DNA from: an uncultured Eubacterium sp.
GTDB lineage: Bacteria > Bacillota > Clostridia > Lachnospirales > Lachnospiraceae
Assembly (NCBI GenBank): GCA_947642745.1
Contig: CANRTU010000030.1
Location: 1-55,814 of the forward strand
DNA length: 55,814 nucleotides
Direction of reading: 5' to 3'
Shown here: positions 17,315 through 26,764 of the stretch, in pieces
Numbering within the stretch: position 1 is the stretch's first letter
Layout: every line of letters begins with the position of its first letter
Made by a program: the position numbers and the translations under genes
The notes under the pieces: generated by a model
Told to the model about the DNA's origin: nothing
The model's database searches: none
Seen by the model: the letters and a program-made list of their open reading frames with translations, nothing else

Positions 17315-18395
17315 AAAAGCAGTATTAATATCTTTAAATGGCGTCCACTCCGGCGGAGGCGTGGAGCGGGTGGCTTATTATCTGCGGGATATTTTAGAAC
17401 AGGATATTTTAAATCAGGGTATTTTAAATCAGGATTTTTTAATAAAGGAAACGGATCTGGAACTGATCCGCAAAAAATGTTCCTTTGGAAAAGCGGATCT
17501 GCTGATCTGGCCCCTTATAACGTCCCTGCGACTGTTTTTTATGAAACGGAAATTTGTCATTACGCAGGCCTGGCAGAGCTGGCTGTATCCGTCGGATTTT
17601 GTCATCTGCCATGGCACCACAAAAGGATATCTGCGAAAGAATCCCGGAGAAAAGTCCATGGGATCGCTTCTGATCCAGTGGATGGAAGCGTATGCGTTCC
17701 GCCATGGCAGACAGATCTGGGCAGTCAGCGGGAACTGCAAAGAGGAGCTGGTGCGGCTGTACGGGGCAGACCGGAACAAAATCCGGGTCATTCACAATTT
17801 TGTGGATGAAACAGTGTTTTATCCTGTTATAGACAGACAGGAGAGGAAGATGCTGACCTTTTTGTATGCGGGAAGGCTGACAGAGGGAAAAGGAGCAGAC
17901 CGGCTGCTGCGTCTGGCCGGGCATATCGAAACACTGGACGACTGCAGGCTTCTGATCGCATGTAACGACAGCGCCGGTATGGATGAATTTAACCGGCTGA
18001 AGCATACCAGAGTTTTCCGGGGACTTACGGTCAGTCAGATGAACCGGTTTTATAATTCCGGGGATATTTTGTATTATCCAACCAGATACGAAGGATTTTC
18101 CATGGCCACACTGGAAGCGCTTTCCTGCGGAATACCGGTGATCGGTTCAGAATACGCCATTGCGAAAGAACTGGTAAAATATCCCTATACCAGGCGGGTT
18201 TGCTTTACAGGCGGACACGAAGATGTGCGGGACATTGTGCGGGAAGCAAAAAAGCTGAAAGCGGCATATGGGCGCCGGAAAATGGAAATTCATCAGGAAA
18301 TCGCACAGGCGTACGGAAAGGAACAGTATCAACAGAAAATAAGTTCGCAGATACAAAAACTGTTCCTGGCGGAGCGGACGGTCAGAAAGGCGTGA
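17307..18395 (+). CDS. GT4-type glycosyltransferase with a 15-bp tandem repeat
   Basis: 362 residues from ATG 17307, overlapping the polymerase gene by 8 bp. GT-B fold sugar transferase: N-terminal SLNGVHSGGGVERVAYYL, central FLYAGRLTEGKGADRLL, and the donor-binding stretch YYPTRYEGFSMATLEALSCGIPVIG. Between residues 28 and 47 the sequence repeats DILEQ/DILNQ/GILNQ/DFLIK, encoded by four imperfect 15-bp units at 17388-17447. Unit number changes would keep the frame and only lengthen a loop. Adds one sugar of the repeat unit at the inner membrane face. Confidence 0.88.
   Translation: MNKKAVLISLNGVHSGGGVERVAYYLRDILEQDILNQGILNQDFLIKETDLELIRKKCSFGKADLLIWPLITSLRLFFMKRKFVITQAWQSWLYPSDFVICHGTTKGYLRKNPGEKSMGSLLIQWMEAYAFRHGRQIWAVSGNCKEELVRLYGADRNKIRVIHNFVDETVFYPVIDRQERKMLTFLYAGRLTEGKGADRLLRLAGHIETLDDCRLLIACNDSAGMDEFNRLKHTRVFRGLTVSQMNRFYNSGDILYYPTRYEGFSMATLEALSCGIPVIGSEYAIAKELVKYPYTRRVCFTGGHEDVRDIVREAKKLKAAYGRRKMEIHQEIAQAYGKEQYQQKISSQIQKLFLAERTVRKA
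17388..17447 (+). repeat. Four imperfect 15-bp tandem units inside the GT4 gene
   Basis: gatattttagaacag, gatattttaaatcag, ggtattttaaatcag, gattttttaataaag. AT-rich compared with the surrounding gene. Confidence 0.85.
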
Positions 18396-18431
18396 AAACA
18401 GTAAATGTGTACCTGCGGCAAAAGGAGACAT

Positions 18432-19292
18432 ATGCAGACAAAGATAAAGCTGTCCCTGGTCATTCCGACCCTGGGAAGAGACAAAGAGGTGGACCGGCTG
18501 CTTGCTTCGGTGGAACGTTCGATGAAAGAGACAGGATCAGACATCTTATATGAAATCATCGTGGTGGACCAGAACGAAGACGGACGGATTGATCATGTTA
18601 TTAGAAAGTACAGGGAGATTTTTCCACAAATGCGTCATTACAAAGTACAGTTTAAAGGGGTGTCAAAAGCCAGAAATTTCGGTACGGCCCGTGCCACTGG
18701 CGAAATTGTCACTTATCCGGATGATGACTGTGAACTTTCGCCGGGCGCCGTATCACTGGCAGTCAGACGACTCAGACAGACGAAAGCTGTATGTGTATGC
18801 GGCAGAAGCGTGGATAAAAGATCCGGTGAAGATTCCATGATCCGCTTTTCCAGAAAGGCAATGGTGCTGTCACTGGATCATTATGAGAACTGCTTTATTG
18901 AGTATACAATGTTTTTCAGGCGCACGGATGTGTTAAACTACCTGTTTGACGAGCAGATGGGCGTGGGCACGGTTCATGGAGCGGAAGAAGGCCATGATCT
19001 CATATACCGGATGTTAAAAGACGGGTGCAGAATCGTCTACGACCCGGGGATACGGTACTATCATCCGGCCAAAAAAGGAAACCGGACGGCGGAATGGGAA
19101 ATACACCGGGCTTTTTATTACAGCTGCGGTCTGGGGTATTTATGCAGAAAGCACGGTTTTTACGGAAAATACAGGATCAGGGCGCTGAAATTGTCCGCCG
19201 CCCTGCCCGTTATCGCTCTGTGCCGACCTAAGCAATGGAACTATTTTTTTGCCCAGTGGATGGGAATCCGGCTGGGATACCGGTATATCTGA
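18432..19292 (+). CDS. GT2-family glycosyltransferase
   Basis: 286 residues from ATG 18432 (AAAGGAG just upstream; the longer frame starts without a site). GT-A fold: LSLVIPTLGRDKEVDRLL at the N-terminus, EIIVVDQNED, KGVSKARNFGTARATGEIVTYPDDDCE with the metal-binding D97-D99, and GAEEGHDLIYRML later (acidic catalytic region). C-terminal part is basic with a hydrophobic stretch that may dock on the membrane. Cytoplasmic sugar transfer in repeat-unit assembly; sugars unknown. Confidence 0.9.
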   Translation: MQTKIKLSLVIPTLGRDKEVDRLLASVERSMKETGSDILYEIIVVDQNEDGRIDHVIRKYREIFPQMRHYKVQFKGVSKARNFGTARATGEIVTYPDDDCELSPGAVSLAVRRLRQTKAVCVCGRSVDKRSGEDSMIRFSRKAMVLSLDHYENCFIEYTMFFRRTDVLNYLFDEQMGVGTVHGAEEGHDLIYRMLKDGCRIVYDPGIRYYHPAKKGNRTAEWEIHRAFYYSCGLGYLCRKHGFYGKYRIRALKLSAALPVIALCRPKQWNYFFAQWMGIRLGYRYI

Positions 19293-19319
19293 CACTATAA
19301 TAAGGAAACGGACAAGTAT

Positions 19320-20390
19320 ATGAAACATGGAACACAGCCTGCCATCAGCGTGCTTATGGCAGTATTTCAGGAAAAAGAAGCATATGTCAGGGCAGCAGTG
19401 GAAAGCATTCTGGGCCAGACCTTTACGGATTTTGAATTTCTGATTATTCTGGACGGCGCAGACGGAGCGGCGGCAGAGTACATCCGCAGAAAAGCTCCGG
19501 AAGATGACCGCATGGTTATTCTTACAAATAAACGCAACCTGGGGCTGACAAAAAGTCTGAATCTGGGGCTGGCAAAGGCGGCGGGCGCTTATATAGCCAG
19601 AATGGATGCGGATGACGTCAGTGACAGCAGGAGACTGGAAAAGCAGTATGCGTTTATGGAAAAGCATAGAGAAATCGCAGTAGCCGGCTGTCATGGGGAT
19701 GCGTTTGACGGGCAGGGGCGTCATAACATATTAACCTTCTGTGTGAATAACCATCCGGGCCAGATCCGGGCCAGAATGCTGTTTGGAAATGCGGGCGTGA
19801 TACATTCTTCCGCTTTGATCCGGAAAGAATTTCTGGAAAGGCACCGGATTACCTACGATGAAAGTCTGCCAAAGTCCCAGGATTACGGGCTGTGGAGTGA
19901 TATTATCCATAAAGGCGGAAGGATTTATACGTTACATGAATTTTTAATCAGTTACCGGATACACGGCGCCCAGATTTCCAGTCAGTACAGCGGCCAGCAG
20001 ACAATGTGCGTCAGACAGGTGCAGAAAAAACAGCTGGAAAGGATTTTGGGAACGGTGGATGAAAGGCAGCTGGATCTGAACATTCAGCTTGGGTTTTTTG
20101 AAAACCGGGGAAAGGTGCGGGAATTTGACAACTATATCAGACAATTGCTTTCGGCCGCAAAAACCCGGACCTTTTATGACTATCAGACACTGGAGCGGGA
20201 ACTGATGTACTGCTGGCTGAAGTGTATCGTCTGTGCGGTGAGAAAATATCACAATGTGTCATTTCTGAAATCAGAATATCTGGGAAAGGCGTGCCGCCCG
20301 CACCTTCTGTATCTGGCAGCGGAAAGGGCGTTACATAGAAAACGTCTGTCTTTAAAATATCAAAGATATCTGAAGCGGAAGGAAACATGA
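19320..20390 (+). CDS. GT2-family glycosyltransferase
   Basis: 356 residues. ISVLMAVFQEKEAYVRAAVESILGQTF is the GT2 start, KRNLGLTKSLNLGLAKAAGAYIARMDADD holds the DxD-type motif at 95-99, and DYGLWSDIIHKGGRIY the acceptor-side acidic region. The last ~110 residues are a basic helical extension. AAGGAAACGG precedes the ATG. Its stop overlaps the flippase start (ATGA), so the two are translationally coupled. Confidence 0.9.
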   Translation: MKHGTQPAISVLMAVFQEKEAYVRAAVESILGQTFTDFEFLIILDGADGAAAEYIRRKAPEDDRMVILTNKRNLGLTKSLNLGLAKAAGAYIARMDADDVSDSRRLEKQYAFMEKHREIAVAGCHGDAFDGQGRHNILTFCVNNHPGQIRARMLFGNAGVIHSSALIRKEFLERHRITYDESLPKSQDYGLWSDIIHKGGRIYTLHEFLISYRIHGAQISSQYSGQQTMCVRQVQKKQLERILGTVDERQLDLNIQLGFFENRGKVREFDNYIRQLLSAAKTRTFYDYQTLERELMYCWLKCIVCAVRKYHNVSFLKSEYLGKACRPHLLYLAAERALHRKRLSLKYQRYLKRKET

Positions 20391-21853
20391 AAAAGAACAG
20401 TATTGCGACAAATTACCTGTATCATGTGATCAGCCAGATGGTCATACTTCTGGTACCTTTACTGACCACACCTTATCTGTCCAGGGTCATAGGCCCCGGA
20501 GGCATAGGCGCCTATAGTTTTATTTCATCCATTGCGGCCTGGTTTGTGATGTTTGCGGCGCCCGGTATGTCCAGATACGGGCAGAGGGAGATTTCCTATG
20601 TGCAGGATTCCAGGGAGGGCAGAACCCGGGTGTTCTGGGAAACAAAACTGTTAACGTGCGTCACATCCGCTATTTCCCTTGCCTTATTTATACTGCTCCT
20701 TGTATGGAAGCAAAGACCTGCTATATGGTATCTGTTCTGTTTTGAAATCGCAGCCGTGGCGTTTGATATTATCTGGTTTTTTCAGGGGATGGAAGCGTTT
20801 CATATGATAGCGCAACGCAATATCGGGGTCCGTCTGATGAGCATGGCATTTATTTTTCTGTTCGTCAGGGATCAGAATGATCTGCCGGTTTATATTGCTG
20901 GCATGATTTTTTTCCCTGCTCTTGGAAATGCCCTTATGTGGACAAAACTGCCGGCGTATATTTCCAGGCAGCGGGTACGTGCCAGTCATATGTGGAAACA
21001 TGTCCCTGTCGCTGCGTCCCTGTTTATTCCGGAGATTGCCATTTCAGTCTATTCGTTACTGGATAAAACGATGATTGGGCTTTATGCGGATCATTATGCC
21101 GAAAATGGCTATTATGAACAGGCGTTGAAAATATCAAAACTGGTGGTGACCCTGGTTACGTCTTTGGGGGCTGTTGTAATCTCAAGGATTGGATATCTGT
21201 ATGAAAGGCGCCGGTACCAGGAAGTAAACAGCCTGATATACCGCTCCTGCCGGTTTGTCTGGATGATAGGAATCCCAGCCTGCTGCGGGCTTATCATGGT
21301 GGCTCCGGTTGTGATTCCCTGGTTTTTAGGGCCGGGATATGACAGGGTTATTGTGCTGCTTAGAATTCTGGCTCTGATGATTCCGGCCATGGGAATGAGC
21401 AATGTCACAGGCGTGCAGTATCTGATACCAACAAAACGGCAGAAAGTATTTACCATAACGGTCATAACCGGCGCAGTATGCAACTGCGTGCTTAATGTTC
21501 TTTCGATTCCGTATCTGGGAGCGGTGGGAGCGGCGGCATCCTCAGTCGTAACAGAAGCGGTTGTGGCGGCGGCGCAGCTGTTTTATCTGAGAAAGGAATT
21601 GTCCGTTATAAAAATACTGTCATTAAGTAAAAATTACTGCATGGCATCTTTTGTCATGTGCCTGAGTCTGGCTTTTCTGACCAGGTATATGACGCCCTGC
21701 GCCCTTCATACTGTTATACTCGTCATATCCGGCGGGGCGGTATATCTGTCTGTGCTACTACTGGAAAAAGACGACTTTTGCGTCGGTTATCTTGTCAGGG
21801 GATTCTGGAAAGTCAGGCATGTATTATCTGACATCAGAAATAAATATAAATAA
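20387..21853 (+). CDS. wzx: Wzx-type polysaccharide flippase (MOP superfamily)
   Basis: 488-residue membrane protein with about 12-14 helices spanning the length. N-terminus NSIATNYLYHVISQMVILLVPLLTTPYLSRVIGPGGIGAYSF is the standard Wzx/RfbX opening. It flips undecaprenyl-PP-linked repeat units to the outside for the polymerase. ATGA overlap with the previous GT2. No chain-length regulator follows, so length control is encoded elsewhere or absent. Confidence 0.92.
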   Translation: MKKNSIATNYLYHVISQMVILLVPLLTTPYLSRVIGPGGIGAYSFISSIAAWFVMFAAPGMSRYGQREISYVQDSREGRTRVFWETKLLTCVTSAISLALFILLLVWKQRPAIWYLFCFEIAAVAFDIIWFFQGMEAFHMIAQRNIGVRLMSMAFIFLFVRDQNDLPVYIAGMIFFPALGNALMWTKLPAYISRQRVRASHMWKHVPVAASLFIPEIAISVYSLLDKTMIGLYADHYAENGYYEQALKISKLVVTLVTSLGAVVISRIGYLYERRRYQEVNSLIYRSCRFVWMIGIPACCGLIMVAPVVIPWFLGPGYDRVIVLLRILALMIPAMGMSNVTGVQYLIPTKRQKVFTITVITGAVCNCVLNVLSIPYLGAVGAAASSVVTEAVVAAAQLFYLRKELSVIKILSLSKNYCMASFVMCLSLAFLTRYMTPCALHTVILVISGGAVYLSVLLLEKDDFCVGYLVRGFWKVRHVLSDIRNKYK

Positions 21854-21898
21854 ACATAAATAAAGTAAAAAGAAATACAAAGAAAGGAAGCGGCCGGA

Positions 21899-23089
21899 AT
21901 GAGAAACGTCTTATTTGTAGTGCCGGATTTTTATCCGGACAGCACCGGTTTTGCCAATGCGTGCCACAATCTGATCCAGTCCATTGTGAAATACGGGTCG
22001 GCAGATTACCGGATATATGTTTTTACAACTACTCCGTTAAACGGAGAGGAAGAACTCAGACACATAAAGGTGTTCAGGTACAAAAGCCGGATACCGGATA
22101 AAAAATTAACACACGGCCTGCATCAGGTAGAAAAATATGCGGTCTGCAGGAGGTTGATAGAACAGTACCAGATAGATGATATTTTTCTGGAAACGAATAC
22201 GTTTCCTTATTTTGAGAATCTGCTGGTACGGAATTATAAGGACAGGGTATTTGTCAGGATTCATTCCACCATGGATACAGAAGCGCCGGTTTTCCATCGC
22301 ACGTTAAGGCCCAATCTGGCGCTGGATTATTTTCTGGAACGCAGATTTATGAACCGGGTCAGTCATATCGTGTCTGCTTCTTCTTATTATCTGGACTTTG
22401 TAAAAAGCAGGTTTTATAAAAATAATATTTATGATATCTGGGAACATAAATCCTATTCCATTATCCATAATACAGCGGGGGGGGGTATTACGGACCCTGA
22501 AGAAACGGATATGGCGGAACAAAGCGGAAATGTGTTTCTGACCCTGGGAAAGATGAGCCGGCCGGGTGTTATACAAAAAGGGTTTACAGATCTTTTCCGG
22601 GCAGTGTATTACTTAAAAGAAAAAGGTGCGATGCCGGCGGATTTTATGCTGCATGTGATTGGGGACGGGGAACGGGCGGCAGATCTGCGTATGTATGTAA
22701 AAAAGCTTTGTCTGGAAAACAATATCCGGTTTCTGGGCGCATTGTCCCATGAACAGGTCATACATGAGATACAAAAATCCAAAGCGGTGCTGCTGCTGTC
22801 CAGATTTGAAGGACAGTCCATGTTTATTACAGAGACACTGGCGTGCGGCAGACCGGTGATTCTTTCGGATCATAATGGAATGGCGGATCTGATTGTCCAC
22901 GGGCAGAACGGATATTTGTGCGGGACGGGAGATCCTGTGGATGCGGCTTTAAAAATCAGCCGGCTATTATCCCTGGACGAAAGGCAGGTCAGAAATATGG
23001 GGGCATGTTCCCGCGGAATATACGAAGAAAAGTTTTCTGAAAAAGCGGTATATGAACAGTTTGACAATACAATCCGGCTGAGAACCTGA
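21899..23089 (+). CDS. GT4-type glycosyltransferase with a G9 tract
   Basis: 396 residues, last gene of the cluster. NVLFVVPDFYPDSTGFANACHNL at the N-terminus; donor-side motifs LTLGKMSRPGVIQKGFTDL and LLLSRFEGQSMFITETLACGRPVILSD. AAAGGAAGCGG before the ATG. Nine consecutive G at 22477-22485 encode part of TAGGGITD, between the two GT-B halves. Loss or gain of one G would truncate the protein in the middle, so this tract is a candidate on/off switch for the sugar it adds. Confidence 0.88.
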   Translation: MRNVLFVVPDFYPDSTGFANACHNLIQSIVKYGSADYRIYVFTTTPLNGEEELRHIKVFRYKSRIPDKKLTHGLHQVEKYAVCRRLIEQYQIDDIFLETNTFPYFENLLVRNYKDRVFVRIHSTMDTEAPVFHRTLRPNLALDYFLERRFMNRVSHIVSASSYYLDFVKSRFYKNNIYDIWEHKSYSIIHNTAGGGITDPEETDMAEQSGNVFLTLGKMSRPGVIQKGFTDLFRAVYYLKEKGAMPADFMLHVIGDGERAADLRMYVKKLCLENNIRFLGALSHEQVIHEIQKSKAVLLLSRFEGQSMFITETLACGRPVILSDHNGMADLIVHGQNGYLCGTGDPVDAALKISRLLSLDERQVRNMGACSRGIYEEKFSEKAVYEQFDNTIRLRT

Positions 23090-23236
23090 CAGCTTTTGCG
23101 AATACGCGTTTTTAGGAAATAGCTGGCAGGTTTCATCGGAAATACTACAAAGACACCTCCATCCGGCATACGCCCTATCCTTTTTCATGGACTGGTAAAG
23201 GCATACGCCGGATGCCTGTGCGCTTTTTTTCTTACC
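23090..23236. other. Region after the polysaccharide cluster
   Basis: No gene. Contains an imperfect stem around catccggcatacgcc/ggcatacgccggatg and a run of T at 23224-23230, which could terminate the cluster transcript. Confidence 0.45.
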
Positions 23237-23329
23237 AGGAAAGAGCGTCCTGTAAGATAAAAACCCTCCGGTAAGATCGCCGGGCCTGTCCCGGCGAAGC
23301 GGGGGCACTGCGCCGGATACTTTTTTATT
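23237..23329 (+). repeat. R2 structured repeat, copy 3 (variant)
   Basis: aggaaagagcgtcctgtaagataaaa and ccctccggtaagatcgcc match R2. The middle is replaced by a stem (cgccgggcctgtcccggcg), and the end is gccggatacttttttattttt. It lies between convergent genes and overlaps the stop of the minus-strand Ig-like gene, consistent with a terminator role. Confidence 0.65.
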
Positions 23330-24221
23330 TTTCCCAGGTATATCTGTATGCGCAGTTTACATACATCTTATGACTGGCAGGTGTAATAAATTCACGATTT
23401 TCGTCTCGTGGGAACGTATAAGTCACATAGTCTGTGCTTCCGTTTGTTTTGCATTTTACATACTGGTGACTGTAACCGATTGTAGCGCCGGATGTGTCAT
23501 AGTAGACACAGGACACAATAATGGTGGACAGGTTTTTGCCGGAATTGTTGGTAATTTCCGCACTGATATTATTTGTTCCGAAATTGGACGTCACGCTGAT
23601 TTTTCTGGAATCACACACCAGGCTGTCGCTGACTTCCCTGACAGACATGGTGATTTTATAGTCGTCATAGCTTACGATGTCAAAATTCTCATCCTTTGGA
23701 GCGTTGAAAAAGAGGGCGCATTCTGTGCCGCTTTCAAAAGCATAGTTTGTATCTATGGACGTATCCAGCATCTGGCCGCCGGCATAAAAAGCCATGGTTG
23801 CCTGGAGGCTTACGGTAATTTTATTATTGTTTTTTAATATGGCCACCACGCCGGTACCGGTATTATGCAGGGTGCAGGAAATCTTTTTGGCGGCGTCGCT
23901 GGCGCTGAATTTGTTTTTCACTGTTACAGTGCATTTTAATGATTTCTTTCCGGCTTTTGCCGTAATGGTGGCAGTTCCGGTCTGTTTTGCGCTGACCCGT
24001 CCTTTTTGTGTGACAGTGGCGACTTTTTTGTTGCTGGAAGACCATTTTACTTTGGCGCTGGAGCCTGTTACATAGAGTGAAAATGATTCTCCGGCAAACA
24101 GTACCTTGCTGGACCGGCTGATTCTCACCGCCGCTTCCGCACGCAGCGGTATGGCTGCCACTGCCAGCATCAGGATAAGTATAGCTGATAAGAGTTTTGT
24201 CACTGACCTTCTTTTTTTCAT
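23325..24221 (-). CDS. Secreted protein with bacterial Ig-like (BIG2) domain
   Basis: 298 residues exported by a Sec signal peptide (MKKRRSVTKLLSAILILMLAVAAIPLRAEA, cut after AEA or nearby). Residues about 32-101 form a BIG2 domain (VLFAGESFSLYV, VKWSSSNKKVATVTQKGRVSAKQTGTATITAKAG, KCTVTVK). The C-terminal ~190 residues are beta-rich with repeated Asn/Thr/Ser; unassigned but resembling surface-protein FxLYD-type folds. No sortase signal or membrane anchor. AGGAGGAG precedes the ATG. Monocistronic and opposite to the polysaccharide cluster. Likely a cell-surface or secreted adhesion-type protein. Confidence 0.82.
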   Translation of the reverse strand: MKKRRSVTKLLSAILILMLAVAAIPLRAEAAVRISRSSKVLFAGESFSLYVTGSSAKVKWSSSNKKVATVTQKGRVSAKQTGTATITAKAGKKSLKCTVTVKNKFSASDAAKKISCTLHNTGTGVVAILKNNNKITVSLQATMAFYAGGQMLDTSIDTNYAFESGTECALFFNAPKDENFDIVSYDDYKITMSVREVSDSLVCDSRKISVTSNFGTNNISAEITNNSGKNLSTIIVSCVYYDTSGATIGYSHQYVKCKTNGSTDYVTYTFPRDENREFITPASHKMYVNCAYRYTWEK

Positions 24222-24412
24222 AGTATCTCCTCCTCGTTTTTTGTAATCACCCAGTTTTGCTACAAGTCCAGTTTACCTTATTTTGTCAGAAGAATCAATA
24301 GAAAGATGCCTGGAGAGGGTCGGTTTCCGGATACTTTTGCGGATTCTGCGCCTGGGATTTTTGTGCAATCTGCCAAAAACAGATGCAGAAGTAGTGGTTT
24401 TGCAAGTAATTG

Positions 24413-24441
24413 TTTACAGTATATCCGGATGGTGCTACAAT
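24413..24441 (+). promoter_or_regulatory. Promoter for the lipoprotein/ABC locus
   Basis: TTTACA (24413-24418), 17-base spacer, TACAAT (24436-24441), 47 bp before the lipoprotein ATG. The rest of 24222-24488 shows no gene. Confidence 0.6.
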
Positions 24442-24488
24442 AAAACTAACGCAATCAGGGGACACGCATCATAAAACGGGAGGTACTT

Positions 24489-25376
24489 ATGAAACAGATG
24501 AAGCTGAAACTATTAACGGCGATACTTCTGACAATGCTGGCCGCCACGGCCGGATGTGAAAAAAAGTATGATACAGTTCCGGAAGCAAATGAAACTACAG
24601 GGACTGGAACAGACAAAGATACCAGCACAGACAAAGAAAACAGAACCGGCACAAAAGCGACAGCAGAAAACATCACAATGGCTGCGGATACACAAGCAGA
24701 TACTGTTACAGACGATGGAACAGAAGAAAAACCGCAGACGGGATTTCCTGAATCTTATAAACACAAATCCATATCCGGGAAAGTAGTATCTGACTACCGT
24801 CTGGAGCTACCGGACTCCTTTTTCAAAGATGACGTTCATAAACTTACTGTAGACAGCCCTTGTTATGGCGACAACAGGCTTATTATGGAAAAATACATAG
24901 AGGGTAAAGAAATAGCGGAGGAACATCCATACCCTGCTTTTGAAGGGAGGCCGGAATCCGCCTATTATGTAATGGCGGACGGGTACGGCGTAAGTGTGGG
25001 AAATGGTTTCAGCTATGGCAGTGATAATTCAAAATATTATAGCTATGTGGGGTATCAGATTAAGATAAACAGCCGGTGTACAGTTCTGGAAAGGTTTCTT
25101 TTGCGCCTGTGCGGGAAGCTGTGCAGGCGGTGAAGCAGGAACTGGAAAAAACAGGGTATTCCGCACTGGAATTACAATTTGACGCATATCCGTTAAACCA
25201 TAAAATCATGGAAAAGATGGAAGAACAGAGTCTGAAAGAAGGCCTGATACAGGAAGATAAGAGAAAGGACGCATGGACGAAAAAAGACGATGCGTATTTA
25301 GTTTACGCATATCAGGCGGACCGTTCGCTTCCCGTACTTCACCTGTCCTTGTAAACGTGGTTACCGGGAAAGATAT
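24489..25376 (+). pseudogene. Lipoprotein gene, frameshifted
   Basis: GGGAGG-ATG start, signal with lipobox LAATAGC (Cys22), then a Thr/Asp/Glu-rich linker and a globular part up to YVGYQIKIN. The frame then closes at 25133 after an unnatural Cys/Arg-rich tail. The continuation (VSFAPVREAVQAVKQELEKTGYSALELQFD) is in another frame, 25076-25354, and near 25340 a third frame (SPVLVNVVTGKDIFLE) looks like the true end. At least one, probably two, indels. It stood in front of an ABC transporter, so it was perhaps a surface binding or immunity-type lipoprotein. Family not recognised. Confidence 0.7.
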
Positions 25377-25397
25377 ATTTTTAGAGTAGTCCCGGAT

Positions 25398-26164
25398 ATG
25401 AAAAGGATGAATATCATGAATAATCACTATTTTCTGACTGATATCAGAAGACTGTTTAAAAGCGGGGAACTTTATGGCGCCGTCGTGGGATTGGCGGCTT
25501 CCTTGTTTTTTTCCATGGAAAGGATCGGACTGGTAAATGACAATGTACTTTTTTCGTTTTTGTATGCCACAAAAATGTCGGGCATGATGATTGCCTGTGT
25601 ATTCTGCGCCCTGCCTTATGCCGCTTCTTTCTGCGACGATCTGGAGTATCAGTATATCCGTTACCAGGCGGTAAGGGGCAGTCTGAAACATTACGTGGCG
25701 TCGAAGGTAAGCGTGATCTATCTTTCGTCAGCCGCTGTCATGGTGTGCGGCAGCCTGTTGTTTGTTTCACTCTGCTCCGCCATGGGCCCCTGGGAGGGGC
25801 CGGGAAGTACGTATCTATACGAATCCGGGGCGTTTCATGAGCTGGCGCAACGGGGGCATTATATGTCGTATTGTGGACTTTATGCCCTGCAGCTGGGATT
25901 TCTGGCAGGCATTCTTTCCGTAATGGCCGCATTCTTTTCCATGTATATTACCAATAAGGTCATGGTGTTTGCTCTGCCCGTACTGATATACAAGATACTG
26001 ATTGATGTGTCGGGAACCGGGAAGTATACGGTGTTTGTGTTTCGTGCCGGAACAGGGTGATGCCCGGGGACTGGCAGAACCTGCTGTGTCTTTTTGCGGT
26101 CAGTGCGGGGGCTGTATGTGTGATATCGCCGGGGATTTATCGTAAATTAAAGAAAAGGATGTGA
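25398..26164 (+). pseudogene. ABC-type permease, frameshifted near its end
   Basis: Intact reading for 220 codons with five or so membrane helices (GAVVGLAASLFFSME; MMIACVFCALPYAASF; YLSSAAVMVCGSLLFVSL; YALQLGFLAGILSVMAAFFSMYI; MVFALPVLIYKILI), like the multidrug/bacteriocin ABC-2 permeases. It stops at 26060 with FRAGTG. The last helix (NLLCLFAVSAGAVCVISPGIYRKLKKR) is found in a different frame ending at 26164, so an indel near 26040 has removed it. Alternatively a shortened protein is still made. Neighbours on both sides are also broken. Confidence 0.7.
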
Positions 26165-26173
26165 GCGTATATT

Positions 26174-26633
26174 ATGAAGCAGCTGCGGTATATCTGGAAA
26201 ACTTCCCTGATCCGTATGCTGGAACACGCCGGAATCATTATCGAAGAGCCGGGATTTTTAAGAAAGTGGAACGCTTATCATAATCTGGAATTTTTATATA
26301 CAATACGTAATAAAAAAATAAAAAATATCTGTATGCCATTCTGGAAAAGGCAGGCTGGAACACGGGCTTCGAAGACCTGTGGGCAGGTATTCCCTGGGCA
26401 TGAAACAGAGACTGGCTATTGCGCAGGCCATTATGGAAGATCCGGATATCCTGATCCTGGACGAGCCTGTGAACGGCCTGGATAAAAAAGGCGTGGAACA
26501 GATACAGAAGCTGTTTCTGGAAATGAAAACAGAAGGAAAGATGATTCTGCTGGCAAGCCACAACAGGGAGGACATTGGGATACTCTGTGACGAGGAATAT
26601 GAGATGGATGACGGATGTATGGTGAGGATATAA
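26174..26633 (+). pseudogene. Remnant of an ABC ATP-binding protein
   Basis: Three frames carry consecutive pieces of one ATPase: IIEEPGFLRKWNAYHNLEFLYTI (26235-26310), YAILEKAGWNTGFEDL (about 26333-26380) and GRYSLGMKQRLAIAQAIMEDPDILILDEPVNGLDKKG to the end at 26633. The signature (YSLGMKQR), Walker B (ILILDEP) and H-loop (LASHNRED) are there. The Walker A region is missing: the piece before IIEEPG is only about 20 unrelated residues. So there is a deletion plus two indels. Nonfunctional. Confidence 0.85.
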
Positions 26634-26764
26634 CGTGGGCTGTTTTTGCGGTTCCGCCTGATTAATACTTTACATTTGATCCTAAAAATAGTAAACTCTG
26701 GTTAGATCAGTACACTGGTTATCAATTAATATAATCAACATGAATTCTGGAGGTTTTAAGTAAG

